Positions 54,784 through 63,772 of a stretch of DNA of 64,000 nucleotides are shown piece by piece; position 1 is the first letter of the stretch, and each line of letters begins with the position of its first letter. The notes below the pieces were generated by a model. That model had not been told where the DNA came from. It saw only the letters and a program-made list of their open reading frames with translations, and made no database searches. The position numbers and the translations under genes are program-made. The DNA lies in NCBI RefSeq assembly GCF_004522155.1, contig NZ_SDEA01000008.1:62001-126000 (forward strand), in the 5' to 3' direction. The stretch is from Paracoccus luteus (GTDB lineage Bacteria; Pseudomonadota; Alphaproteobacteria; Rhodobacterales; Rhodobacteraceae).

Positions 54784-55644
54784 ATGACCCGCACCGTCTT
54801 TGTCAACGGCCAGTATCTGCCCGAGGATCAGGCCACCGTCTCGGTCTTTGACCGCGGCTTTCTGATGGCCGATGGCGTGTATGAGGTGGTCAGCGTCCTG
54901 GCCGGCAAGCTGCTGGACTTTGACGGGCACATGGCGCGGCTGGCGCGGTCGCTGGACGAACTGCGCATTGGCCATCCAATGTCCGACGCCGACTGGCTGG
55001 CGGCGCACCGCAGGCTGGTCGCCGACAACGCCGTGACCGACGGGATGGTCTATCTGCAGGTCACGCGCGGCAACCCGGGCGACCGCGACTTTACCTGGCC
55101 GTCCGCCGACACGACGCCCACCGTGGTGATGTTCACCCAGTCCAAGCCGGGGCTGGCCGAAAGCCCGCAGGCCGCGACCGGGCTGCGTGTCGTCACCGTG
55201 CCCGACATCCGCTGGCACCGCCGCGACATCAAGACGGTGCAGCTGCTGTATCCCAGCATGGCCAAGATGGAGGCCAAGGCGCGGGGCGCCGACGACGCCT
55301 GGATGGTCGAGGACGGGCTGGTGACCGAGGGCACGTCCAACAACGCCTATATCGTCAAGGGCGGCGTCATCGTCACGCGGGCGCTGTCCCACGACATCCT
55401 GCACGGCATCACCCGCGCCGCCGTCCTGCGGTTCGCGCGCGAGGCGCAGATGACCATCGAAGAGCGCAGCTTTACCGTGGACGAGGCCAAGGCCGCGGAC
55501 GAGGCGTTCATCACCTCGGCCAGCGCCTTTGTCATGCCGGTGGTGGAAGTCGACGGCGCGTCCATCGGGACCGGAACCCCCGGCCCCGTCGCCCGCCGCC
55601 TGCGCGAGATCTATCTGGAGGAAAGCCGCAAGACGGCGATCTGA
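54784..55644 (+). CDS. D-amino acid aminotransferase (class IV)
   Basis: PLP-dependent fold-type IV aminotransferase, 286 residues. VSVFDRGFLMADGVYEVV and RLARSLDELRI are typical of D-alanine/D-glutamate transaminases (Dat). The PLP lysine lies in RRDIKTVQLL, Glu in VTEGTSNNAYIV, and SHDILHGITRAAVL is the phosphate-binding region. It probably interconverts D-alanine and D-glutamate for peptidoglycan, although some homologues are branched-chain or 4-amino-4-deoxychorismate enzymes. AGGAGCGTCCGC precedes the ATG. It is divergent from mcl1 and ends at a bidirectional terminator. Confidence 0.9.
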   Translation: MTRTVFVNGQYLPEDQATVSVFDRGFLMADGVYEVVSVLAGKLLDFDGHMARLARSLDELRIGHPMSDADWLAAHRRLVADNAVTDGMVYLQVTRGNPGDRDFTWPSADTTPTVVMFTQSKPGLAESPQAATGLRVVTVPDIRWHRRDIKTVQLLYPSMAKMEAKARGADDAWMVEDGLVTEGTSNNAYIVKGGVIVTRALSHDILHGITRAAVLRFAREAQMTIEERSFTVDEAKAADEAFITSASAFVMPVVEVDGASIGTGTPGPVARRLREIYLEESRKTAI

Positions 55645-55671
55645 CCGCGCGGCCGCATCCCCCGCCGCGAA

Positions 55672-55701
55672 AAGGCCCGCCGGATCGGCGGGCCTTGTTC
55701 A
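55672..55701. terminator. Bidirectional terminator between dat-like and RTX genes
   Basis: A 10-bp stem AAGGCCCGCC (55672-55681)/GGCGGGCCTT (55687-55696) followed by GTTC on the plus side and, on the minus side, by TTTCGC after the stem (CCTTTTCGC). It serves two convergent genes. Confidence 0.75.
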
Positions 55702-55711
55702 TTCCGGCGCA

Positions 55712-56623
55712 TCAGCCGGTGACATAGCCGGGCAGCGCCTGCCCCGCCGCGACGGCGGCGGCCGCGGCGCGGTCGTCCACCACCGCGATGCCATCCACGT
55801 CCGCGGCGTCCATGTCGGCGATCACGACCAGCGTCTCGCCGCCCATGACCACGCGCACGTCGTCGCCGTCCTGCACCAGCTCATATTCCAGCGGCCCCTC
55901 ATAGCCGGGCTGCGCGCTGAGCGTCAGGCTGTCGCCATCCTCCCACGCGATGCGTCCGGGGCCGTCCAGCCCGGTCACGGCATGGTATTCGTCGCGTCCC
56001 TCGCCGCCGTCGGCAAAGTCGCCGGCGCCCACCTCGATCAGGTCGTCGCCGTCGCCGCCATACAGCACGTCCACCACGTCGGCCGCGCCCGATGCGCCGT
56101 CGCGGGCGGCGATGGTGTCGTCGCCCTGCCCGCCGTGGATCGTCACCTGCCCGCCGGTGGCGGTCAGCAGGTCGTCGCCGTCCTCGTCATCCTCGTCGTC
56201 GTCGCCCCAGATGACGTGGGTGCCGCCGTTCGTGGTGATGGTGTCGTCGCCCGACCCGCCAAAGATCGTGTCGCTGCCCTCGTCGGCGCCCAGGTCCAGG
56301 CCGCCATAGACGTCCGCGCCCTCGCCCAGAAACACCCGGTCGTCGCCGTCCTGCGCGGCCACCAGATCGGCGCCAAGGCCGCCATAGATCTCGTCGTCGC
56401 CGCCGCCGCCCACGATGGTGTCGTCACCTTCCCAGCCGCGGATGATCTCGTCCTCGGGGGTGCCGGTCAGTGCCTCGTCGTCCTCGTCGCCGTTGATCAC
56501 GTCGCGGCCGCCGACCGGGTCGTCGGGGATCGGATCGGGCTGGTCGTCGCTGTCCGACGACAGCAGGGTGCCGATGCCGCCAAGGGCCAGCGCGCCCAGC
56601 ATCAGCAGGAATATCTGGTTCAT
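55712..56623 (-). CDS. Membrane-anchored RTX (haemolysin-type Ca-binding) repeat protein
   Basis: Calcium-binding beta-roll protein, 303 residues. It begins with a short cytosolic stub and one hydrophobic helix (IFLLMLGALALGGIGTLL, residues 4-21), then an acidic linker. From about residue 42 to 210 there are nonapeptide-like RTX repeats (GGxGxD forms: VGGGGDDEIYGGLGAD, FGGSGDDTI, HGGQGDDTI, YGGDGDDLIEVG). The C-terminal 90 residues form a globular part with LVQDGDDVRVVMGGETLVVI. The N-terminal helix rather than a C-terminal type I secretion signal suggests anchoring to the inner membrane or cleavage; similar short proteins are common in Rhodobacteraceae, function unknown. Confidence 0.82.
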   Translation of the reverse strand: MNQIFLLMLGALALGGIGTLLSSDSDDQPDPIPDDPVGGRDVINGDEDDEALTGTPEDEIIRGWEGDDTIVGGGGDDEIYGGLGADLVAAQDGDDRVFLGEGADVYGGLDLGADEGSDTIFGGSGDDTITTNGGTHVIWGDDDEDDEDGDDLLTATGGQVTIHGGQGDDTIAARDGASGAADVVDVLYGGDGDDLIEVGAGDFADGGEGRDEYHAVTGLDGPGRIAWEDGDSLTLSAQPGYEGPLEYELVQDGDDVRVVMGGETLVVIADMDAADVDGIAVVDDRAAAAAVAAGQALPGYVTG

Positions 56624-56654
56624 CGGTCCACCCCCGGTTGCCGTGTTCCGCCGA

Positions 56655-57446
<792 letters not shown>

Positions 57447-57456
57447 GGCTGGCCCC

Positions 57457-58908
57457 TCAGCGGTGTTCGCGCTTCAGCCGCTGTTCCAGATACATGGAAT
57501 ACCGCGACATGCTGAAGCAGAGGATAAAGAAGATGGCGCCGGTGAAGATATACGGCTCCCAATAGGCGCCTTTCCAGGCGAAGGTGGCGCGGATCGTGTC
57601 GGCCATCTGTTTCAGCGGGTCGAACAGGCCCACGAACGTCACCAGCGTGGTGTCCTTGAACAGCCCGATGAAGGTGCCGACGATGCCGGGGATGGAAATC
57701 TTCAGCGCCTGCGGCAGCACGATCAGCCGCTGCGCCTTCCAGTAATCCAGCCCCAGCGAGTCGGCGGCCTCGTATTGCCCCTTGGGCAGGGCGGCCAGAC
57801 CGCCGCGGATCACCTCGGCCATATAGGCCGAGGCGAACAGCGTCACCATGATGATGACCCGCAGGATGATGTCGAAGTTGGTGCCCGGCGGCAGGAAATA
57901 GTTCAGCAGCAGCGAGGCCACGAACAGCAGCGTGATCAGCGGCACGCCGCGGATGAACTCGATGAACATCACCGCGAAGGCCTTGACCACCGGCATGTCC
58001 GACCGCCGCGCCAGCGCCAGGATGATGCCCAGCGGCAGCGACATCACGATGCCCGAGACGCCGATGGTGATCGCCAGAACGAACCCGCCGAAGGCGCGCG
58101 ATTCGACGTAAGGCAGCGCCACGGGCAGCAGCGACTGCAGGTCGGATGCCGCGCGGTCCGACATGAACATCCACCACGCCGCCGCGGCCGCGACGCCGGC
58201 GGCGACCGCGAACAGGCCCAGGCGGGACAGCGCCCGCCACACGGCAAAGCCCAGCACAAAGCCCGCCAGCACGCACAGCGGCCCCCAGATCGACCCGCCC
58301 CACAGCAGCCAGACCGCGACGAAGGGGAACAGCAGGCTGAACACCAGCGCCGCGCGGTGGGCGTATTCGTTCAGCGCCGTCAGCCCGACCACCACCACCG
58401 CCAGCACCAGCAACGCGCGGGGCGGCGCGCCCAGCAGCATGCACAGCGCAAAGGTCAGCACCGCCGCGACCGCCATCACCGTCCAGCGCAGCGCGCGGCT
58501 TTCGGTGAACAGCACCGGCGCGATGGCAAAGAACATCAGCCCGAAGGCCGCGGTCGGCCGCCAGTATTCCGACGGCGGGAAGAACCCGAACAGGAACTGG
58601 TTCCAGCGTTCTCGGATCACCGCGAAACAGCCGCCGGTCGCGCCCTGCCCCCAGCGTTCCGCGATGATCTGGCGGCACTCGGCCATGCTGGAGGCGTTCC
58701 AGACCGAGTGGCTGAACCACGGCCAGAAATGCGACACGAGGAACCACACGACCGCCAGCCCCAACAGGGTCAGGATCGTGTTCAGCGGGCCGGAAAACAG
58801 GTTCTGGCGCAGCCACAGCACGCTGCCCGACTGGCGCGAGGGGGGCGCGCCCTGCGGCAGCATGCTGTCGCGGACATAGGCGACGGTTTCGGCGTGCAGC
58901 TCGCTCAT
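57457..58908 (-). CDS. bztC: Polar amino acid ABC transporter permease BztC
   Basis: Large inner-membrane permease, 483 residues, longer than usual HisM-type permeases because of extra N-terminal helices. It starts [17 protein letters not shown], followed by the helix [11 protein letters not shown] and a long periplasmic loop. The core permease half lies at about 230-480 and contains [23 protein letters not shown] (in parts: [19 protein letters not shown]), the EAA-type loop. It has seen only amino acid-type family homology. It partners BztB; one base separates the two genes. Confidence 0.93.
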   Translation of the reverse strand: MSELHAETVAYVRDSMLPQGAPPSRQSGSVLWLRQNLFSGPLNTILTLLGLAVVWFLVSHFWPWFSHSVWNASSMAECRQIIAERWGQGATGGCFAVIRERWNQFLFGFFPPSEYWRPTAAFGLMFFAIAPVLFTESRALRWTVMAVAAVLTFALCMLLGAPPRALLVLAVVVVGLTALNEYAHRAALVFSLLFPFVAVWLLWGGSIWGPLCVLAGFVLGFAVWRALSRLGLFAVAAGVAAAAAWWMFMSDRAASDLQSLLPVALPYVESRAFGGFVLAITIGVSGIVMSLPLGIILALARRSDMPVVKAFAVMFIEFIRGVPLITLLFVASLLLNYFLPPGTNFDIILRVIIMVTLFASAYMAEVIRGGLAALPKGQYEAADSLGLDYWKAQRLIVLPQALKISIPGIVGTFIGLFKDTTLVTFVGLFDPLKQMADTIRATFAWKGAYWEPYIFTGAIFFILCFSMSRYSMYLEQRLKREHR

Positions 58909-58909
58909 C

Positions 58910-60172
58910 TCACCGCTCCTTCAGCCGGACGCTGGCGTTATAGACGTTCATCACCCCCGAGATGACCAGGCTGAGCGCCAGATAGACGCCCATCATCAGC
59001 AGCATCGATTCCATCTCGCGCCCGGTCTGGTTCAGCGTCGTCCCGCCCAGCGTGGCGCGCAGGTCGGGATAGCCCACCGCGATCGCCAGCGAGCTGTTCT
59101 TGGTCAGGTTCAGGAACTGCGAGATCAGCGGCGGGATGATGACCCGCAGCGCCTGCGGCAGCACCACCAGCGCCATGATCGGGCGCGCGCGCAGCCCCAG
59201 CGCCGCCGCCGCCTCGGACTGGCCGCGGCTGACGGCCATGATGCCCGCGCGCACGATTTCGGCGATGAAGGCGCCGGTATACAGCGACAGCGCCAGCAGC
59301 AGCACGACAAAGCCGTTGTCCAAGTTCATGCCGCCGGCAAAGTTGAACCCGCGCAGTTCCGGCGTCACCAGATGCAGGCCGAACAGCCGCCACAGCGCCA
59401 CCAGCGGCACCAGGAACAGCGCCAGCGTGACCCACCATGTCGCGGGCCGGATGCCGGTCGCGTCCTGTCGCGCCTGCGCCCGCGCGCGGACCCAGCGGTT
59501 GATCAGCCACGCCGCCGCGAACGCCAGCACGAAGGCCAGCAGGGGCGCGCTGACGCTGACCGGCCCCAGCGCCACCGCGCCGGGGTCGTGTTCCACCCGC
59601 AACGCGGGGACCGAGGTATAGCGGTTGGTCGGCGCCACGCTGTCGAACAGGATCATCTGCGCGCTCGCGCTGCCGTCCGCGGCCGGGCGGTAATCGCGCG
59701 GCGACGGCATCACCTCGGTGAACACCGCCATGATGACCAGGATCCACAGCAGCAGGGGGACGTTGCGGAACACCTCGACATAGACGGTCATCAGGCGGCT
59801 GACCAACCAGTTGTTCGACAGCCGCAGGACGCCGACCAGCACGCCCAGGACGGTGGCCAGCAGGCAGCCCAGCGCCGACACCAGCAGCGTGTTCAGCAGG
59901 CCCACGCCCGCCGCGCGCAGATGCGTGGAATCCGAGTTGTAGGGGATCAGGCTGAACGGGATGTCATAGCCGGAACGGTTGTCCAGAAAGCCGAAGTCGA
60001 AGGTCTTGCCCATCCGGGCCAGGTTCTCGACCGTGTTGTTGACCAGCCACGCCGCGACCAGCATGACCAGGATGAACACCACCGCCTGGATCGTCAGCGA
60101 CCGGTATCGCCGGTCGCGGATCAGCATCGACAGGCGGAAGGGCGGATCTTGCCCGCCGGGCAGGTCGGTCAT
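58910..60172 (-). CDS. bztB: Polar amino acid ABC transporter permease BztB
   Basis: Inner-membrane permease, 420 residues. The N-terminal region carries RDRRYRSLTIQAVVFILVM and the loop GFDFGFLDNRSGYDIPFSL-type sequence (here FDFGFLDNRSGYDIPF), as in BztB/AapQ proteins. The C-terminal half has IAEIVRAGIMAVSRGQSEAAA, the EAA loop for contact with BztD, and QFLNLTKNSSLAIAVGYPDL. It is separated from bztA by a 123-base gap that contains a strong hairpin, so it should be expressed at a lower level than the binding protein. Confidence 0.93.
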   Translation of the reverse strand: MTDLPGGQDPPFRLSMLIRDRRYRSLTIQAVVFILVMLVAAWLVNNTVENLARMGKTFDFGFLDNRSGYDIPFSLIPYNSDSTHLRAAGVGLLNTLLVSALGCLLATVLGVLVGVLRLSNNWLVSRLMTVYVEVFRNVPLLLWILVIMAVFTEVMPSPRDYRPAADGSASAQMILFDSVAPTNRYTSVPALRVEHDPGAVALGPVSVSAPLLAFVLAFAAAWLINRWVRARAQARQDATGIRPATWWVTLALFLVPLVALWRLFGLHLVTPELRGFNFAGGMNLDNGFVVLLLALSLYTGAFIAEIVRAGIMAVSRGQSEAAAALGLRARPIMALVVLPQALRVIIPPLISQFLNLTKNSSLAIAVGYPDLRATLGGTTLNQTGREMESMLLMMGVYLALSLVISGVMNVYNASVRLKER

Positions 60173-60257
60173 TCGTGTCTTTCCCTGTTGAGGAAGCGCG
60201 CGGGCTTTGCGCCCGTCATCGTTTCCCGCGCCCCTTGGGGGCTGCGGGCCGGTGGCC

Positions 60258-60286
60258 GGCGCGCGCGGGACCGGCCCGCGCGCGCC
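60258..60286 (-). terminator. Intercistronic stem-loop after bztA (attenuator)
   Basis: A perfect 12-bp stem, GGCGCGCGCGGG/CCCGCGCGCGCC, with a 5-base loop, starting ten bases after the bztA stop. No T-run follows, so it is more likely a 3' RNA-stabilising structure or partial attenuator that allows high binding-protein expression relative to the membrane subunits. Confidence 0.6.
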
Positions 60287-60295
60287 GTCCTGTCC

Positions 60296-61312
60296 TTAGC
60301 GGAACGGCATCGCGTACATCAACCCGCCCTGCGTCCACTGTGCGTTCAGGCCGCGGGCCAGCCCGATGGGGGTCTGCTCGCCGATGGTGGCGGCGAAGAT
60401 CTCGCCATAGTTGCCCGACGCGGCGATGGCGCGTTTGGCCCAGTCCTTGTCCAGGCCCAGCATCTTGCCATAGTCGTCGGACGCGCCCAGCAGGCGCTGC
60501 ACCTCGGGGTTGGTCGAGGATTTGGTCAGCTCTTCCAGATTGGCCGAGGTGATGCCGTATTCCTCGGCGGCGATCAGCGCATACAGCGTCCAGCGGACCA
60601 CGTCGCCCCAGTTGTTATCGCCGTGGCGCACCGCCGGCCCCAGCGGTTCCTTCGAGATGATCTCGGGCAGGATGATGTGGTTTTCCGGATCGGCGAAGGC
60701 CGCCCGCGTCGCCGCCAGCCCCGACGCGTCGGTCGTATAGGCGTCGCAGGCGCCGGCCATGTACTGCTGCTCGCCCTCGGCATTCGAATCGATGTTGACC
60801 GGCTGATAGGTCATGTTGTTCGACTTGAAATAGTCGGCCAGGTTCAGCTCGGTCGAGGTGCCGGTCTGGATGCAGATCGTGGCGCCGTCCAGTTCCTTGG
60901 CGCTGGTCACGCCCAGGTCGTTGCGGACCATGAAACCCTGCCCGTCATAATAGTTGACGGCCACGAAATCCAGCTTCAGGTCGGTGTCGCGCTGGAACGT
61001 CCAAGTCGAGTTGCGGGCCAGCACGTCCACCTCGCCCGAGGCGAGCGCGGTGAAGCGGGTCTGGCCGGTCGTGGGGATGTATTTCACCTTGGACGCGTCG
61101 CCCAGCACCGCGGCGGCCACGGCCTTGCAGACCGCGATGTCGAACCCCGACCAGTTGCCGTTCGCGTCCGGCGCGGCAAAGCCGACCAGCCCGGTGTTGA
61201 CGCCGCAGTTCAGCACGCCGCGCGCCTTGACGTCGGCCAGCGTGTCGGCCGCGGCCATCCCGCCGATCAGCGCCGTCGCCGCGACGGTGCCAAGGAATAC
61301 CGTTTTCTTCAT
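60296..61312 (-). CDS. bztA: Glutamate/glutamine/aspartate/asparagine-binding protein BztA
   Basis: Periplasmic substrate-binding protein of the AapJ/BztA type, 338 residues. A clear signal peptide (KKTVFLGTVAATALIGGMAAA) precedes the mature TLADVKARGVLNCGVNTGLVGFA. GNWSGFDIAVCKAVAAAVLG and TRFTALASGEVDVLARN-type motifs are diagnostic, as is ATICIQTGTSTELNLADYF. AGAGAGG lies just before the ATG. It is the first gene of bztABCD. Four Cys (in VLNCGV, AVCKAV, TICIQT and GACDAY) could form the disulfides seen in this family. Confidence 0.95.
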   Translation of the reverse strand: MKKTVFLGTVAATALIGGMAAADTLADVKARGVLNCGVNTGLVGFAAPDANGNWSGFDIAVCKAVAAAVLGDASKVKYIPTTGQTRFTALASGEVDVLARNSTWTFQRDTDLKLDFVAVNYYDGQGFMVRNDLGVTSAKELDGATICIQTGTSTELNLADYFKSNNMTYQPVNIDSNAEGEQQYMAGACDAYTTDASGLAATRAAFADPENHIILPEIISKEPLGPAVRHGDNNWGDVVRWTLYALIAAEEYGITSANLEELTKSSTNPEVQRLLGASDDYGKMLGLDKDWAKRAIAASGNYGEIFAATIGEQTPIGLARGLNAQWTQGGLMYAMPFR

Positions 61313-61404
61313 GTGGACCTCTCTGTTGCCCGACTTCTCGGGTCGGTGTCTGGACCGTCACGCGGGCCGTTGGCCGGCCGCTATGCGCGACCGGCATAGG
61401 CGGC

Positions 61405-61432
61405 ATGATGCCGATACAAAGCTATGCGTCAA
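61405..61432 (-). promoter_or_regulatory. Candidate sigma-70 promoter of bztABCD
   Basis: On the minus strand TTGACG (61427-61432), 16 bases, CATCAT (61405-61410). The -35 is good and the -10 weak. It lies about 93 bases before the bztA ATG. No sigma-54-type -24/-12 pair was seen. Confidence 0.4.
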
Positions 61433-61470
61433 GGCCGCCGCGGGGGCGGCCGCCCGTCCAAAAGGTCAGG

Positions 61471-62193
61471 TCAGCCCGGCGCTGCCTGCGCGCGCAGCAA
61501 CGTCAACAGCCTTTCGGCAGACTGCATCGCCGCGCGGCGGCCGGCGGCGGCGGCCTCGGCCTCGTCGTCGCGGCCCCATTCCTCGGCCTGGAAATCCTCG
61601 TCCAGCCGCGACAAAGCGTGCGCCTCGTCCGCGGTGATGCGGCCGTCCAGCACGGCCAGCCCCAGCACCAGCGAACCGGGCAGCGTCACCAGATCGTGCA
61701 GCGCCGTCAGTTCCCACGGGGACAGCGCCGCCAGCCGGGCGCGCAGCGCCGCCAGCGCGGCTGCGTCCTGCGCGACAGGCATCACGCCTTGCGTGGCGAC
61801 CAGCCGCGCGCCCTGCCCCGCCAGCCAGTCCAGCAGCGGGTTCCACGCCGCGGCCTGCCGCGCGGCCAGCTGCGGGGGGTGGGCGGCGCGATAGCACAGC
61901 AGGTCGGTCGCGCCGTATTCGCACAGCATGTCGGCGACCGCCCCCGCCTGCCCCGCGACCTTTTCCAGGGCCGAGTTCGCGGCCCGCGTCAGCGGCATCG
62001 ACTGCGGGTCGATGGCGTCCGCCTGCGCGTCCCATTCGGCCGCGATCGCCAGCGCCAGCGCCCGGCCGGGCAGGATCAGCGGCTGCTTGCCCGGCGTGCG
62101 GACGGGGCGGCCGTCCAGCAGAACCTGCCAGCCGTCGCCGGCCTGCGCGACCGTGGCAGAGGTCCAGAAACGGCGCGCCTTCCACTCGCTCAT
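61471..62193 (-). CDS. ATP12-family F1-ATPase assembly chaperone
   Basis: ATP12-type chaperone, 240 residues. In mitochondria ATP12 protects the F1 alpha subunit during assembly; alphaproteobacteria keep the gene. The start MSEWKARRFW is typical, followed by VLLDGRPVRTPGKQPLILPGRALA (parts: LLDGRPVRTPGK), ALAIAAEWDAQ, YGATDLLCYRAA and a C-terminal EEWGRDDEA. The ATG at 62193 is preferred to a TTG upstream. It overlaps the TGA of the decayed HAD remnant (GCATGA), preserving the RluC-HAD-ATP12 order known in relatives. Confidence 0.92.
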   Translation of the reverse strand: MSEWKARRFWTSATVAQAGDGWQVLLDGRPVRTPGKQPLILPGRALALAIAAEWDAQADAIDPQSMPLTRAANSALEKVAGQAGAVADMLCEYGATDLLCYRAAHPPQLAARQAAAWNPLLDWLAGQGARLVATQGVMPVAQDAAALAALRARLAALSPWELTALHDLVTLPGSLVLGLAVLDGRITADEAHALSRLDEDFQAEEWGRDDEAEAAAAGRRAAMQSAERLLTLLRAQAAPG

Positions 62194-62339
62194 GCGGAGC
62201 AATCCTCGATCAGCCGGGTCGGCCCGGCAAAGCCTTCGGTGACGGCAGGGGCGGCGGCCATGCCCGCGCCCGCCGCCGACATGACGATTGCGTGGCTGTC
62301 CGCCAGCGTGCCGTCGTTGCCCCGGATGACCCGCTTCAT
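62190..62339 (-). pseudogene. Remnant of a HAD-family phosphatase gene
   Basis: A 49-codon frame between the rluC-type gene and the ATP12 gene. It reads MKRVIRGNDGTLADSHAIVM, which mirrors the HAD motif I pattern MKRVIFDVDGTLVDS. The catalytic first Asp is gone (FD replaced by RG) and motifs II-IV are missing: only about 50 of the usual 215-220 residues remain. It overlaps rluC by four bases and ATP12 by four bases, as the intact gene would, so an internal deletion probably removed most of it. If translated, the product would be inactive as a phosphatase. Confidence 0.6.
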
Positions 62340-63376
62340 TCGTCCTCGAACGGGTCGGCGGGCACGTCGTTCTGGTGCCAGCCCAGCGTCTTCCATGTCC
62401 GCGCCATGTGGTCGGGCAGCGGCGCGGTCAGGGTGACGCGCTTGCCGGTGACCGGGTGGTCAAAGCTGATCGAGCGGGCGTGCAGGTGCAGCTTGCGGCT
62501 GATCTCGCCGCCCAGCTGCGCGCCCCAGCCGTCGCCCAGGTTCTCCTGACCCGATCCGCCGTATTTGCCGTCACCGATGATCGGATGGCCCAGTTCGGCC
62601 ATATGCGCGCGCAGCTGATGGGTGCGCCCCGTCACCGGGACCAGCGCGCACCAGCTGACGCGGGTGCCCAGGCTGTCCAGCACCGCATAGTCGGTGGTGG
62701 CGCGCTTGGCGCCCTCGGTCTGGTCGATGCGGGCGGGGTGGACGCAGATCATCTTCTCGCCCTCGCCGCCGCGGCCGTGGCCCGCCGCCTTGACCAGACC
62801 GAACCGCACCGTCCCCATCTGCGGCGAGGGCACGCCCGCCACCGCCGCCCAATAGATCTTGCGCGTGGTCCGCGCCCGGAACGATTCCGACAGCCGCCGC
62901 GCAACCCGGTCGGTGCGCGCCAGCAGCAGCACGCCCGAGGTGTCCTTGTCCAGCCGGTGCACCAGCTTGGGCCGTTCCTTGAAGCCGAACATCAACGCCG
63001 CGGCCAGCCCGTCCACATGGCGGTCGCCCTGCCCGCTGCCGCCCTGCGACGGCAGGCCGGCGGGCTTGTTCAGCGCGATGACATGCTCGTCGCGCCACAG
63101 CACCGCCGACTGGATCATCTGGATATCGGCGTCGCGCGGGGACGCCCGTTCGGCCGCGGGCGGGGCCGCGTCGGGCAAGGGGGGCACGCGCACCTCTTGC
63201 CCCGGCTCGACGCGGGTGGCGGGTTTCACCCGCGCGCCATCCACGCGCAGCTGGCCGGTGCGGCACAGTTTCTCGATGGCGATCTGGTTCAGCTGCGGGA
63301 ACTTGCGGCGCAGCCAGCGGTCCAGCCGCTGCTCGCCCTCGTCGTCGCCCACGCGCAGGGACTGCAGGCCGCTCAT
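62336..63376 (-). CDS. RluC/RluD-type 23S rRNA pseudouridine synthase
   Basis: RluA-family pseudouridine synthase, 346 residues. An S4 RNA-binding domain occupies about residues 15-65 (RLDRWLRRKFPQLNQIAIEKL), followed by the synthase domain. The catalytic Asp143 lies in HRLDKDTSGVLLL; GRTHQLRAHMAELGHPIIGD is the second family motif. It probably modifies 23S rRNA positions 955/2504/2580 (RluC-like), given the S4 domain, but RluD specificity cannot be excluded. Its ATG overlaps the crcB stop and its stop overlaps the HAD remnant start. Confidence 0.92.
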   Translation of the reverse strand: MSGLQSLRVGDDEGEQRLDRWLRRKFPQLNQIAIEKLCRTGQLRVDGARVKPATRVEPGQEVRVPPLPDAAPPAAERASPRDADIQMIQSAVLWRDEHVIALNKPAGLPSQGGSGQGDRHVDGLAAALMFGFKERPKLVHRLDKDTSGVLLLARTDRVARRLSESFRARTTRKIYWAAVAGVPSPQMGTVRFGLVKAAGHGRGGEGEKMICVHPARIDQTEGAKRATTDYAVLDSLGTRVSWCALVPVTGRTHQLRAHMAELGHPIIGDGKYGGSGQENLGDGWGAQLGGEISRKLHLHARSISFDHPVTGKRVTLTAPLPDHMARTWKTLGWHQNDVPADPFEDE

Positions 63377-63741
63377 GCCGGGCGCCCCACCGCCATGCCC
63401 GCCGCCACCGCCGCCAGCGACAGCCCGACCGAGGCCGCGACATAGCCGGCCGCGCCCGCGTGCTGGCCGCGCTGCCACAGCGCCAGCGCATCCAGCGAGA
63501 ACGCGGAAAATGTGGTGAACCCGCCCAGCAGGCCGGTCATCAGCAGCGGCGACCATGCCGCGCCACGCCCGGCCAGCACCACCGCCAGCACGCCGATCAG
63601 GAACGAACCCGCGACGTTGACCGCCAGCGTCGCCACTGGAAGCCCCGGCCCGAACAGCCGCGCCGCGCCGACATTGACGCCGTGGCGCGCCGTCGCGCCC
63701 ATCGCGCCGCCAAGCGCCACCTGAAGAACCGGATACATCAT
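63373..63741 (-). CDS. crcB: Fluoride-specific channel CrcB/Fluc
   Basis: Small membrane protein, 122 residues, four helices, acting as a dimeric fluoride exporter. LGGAMGATARHGVNV and VNVAGSFLIGVL carry the conserved Arg and Asn, and GLLGGFTTFSAFSLDAL is the Phe-box and sodium-binding region. Two adjacent ATGs (63741 and 63738) are possible. I did not recognise a fluoride riboswitch in the 31 bases between it and the rarA stop; any regulation would come from further upstream. It overlaps the rluC-type gene by ATGA. Confidence 0.94.
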   Translation of the reverse strand: MMYPVLQVALGGAMGATARHGVNVGAARLFGPGLPVATLAVNVAGSFLIGVLAVVLAGRGAAWSPLLMTGLLGGFTTFSAFSLDALALWQRGQHAGAAGYVAASVGLSLAAVAAGMAVGRPA

Positions 63742-63772
63742 CCCGCTGACCTGTAGGCGCGCCGGCCCAAAG

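Noticed and set aside
60296..61312. Assignment as AapJ of a rhizobial general amino acid permease
   Set aside because: The related system differs mainly by name. The gene order A-B-C-D and the long BztC-type permease fit the Rhodobacter bzt operon better, though substrate range is unproven.
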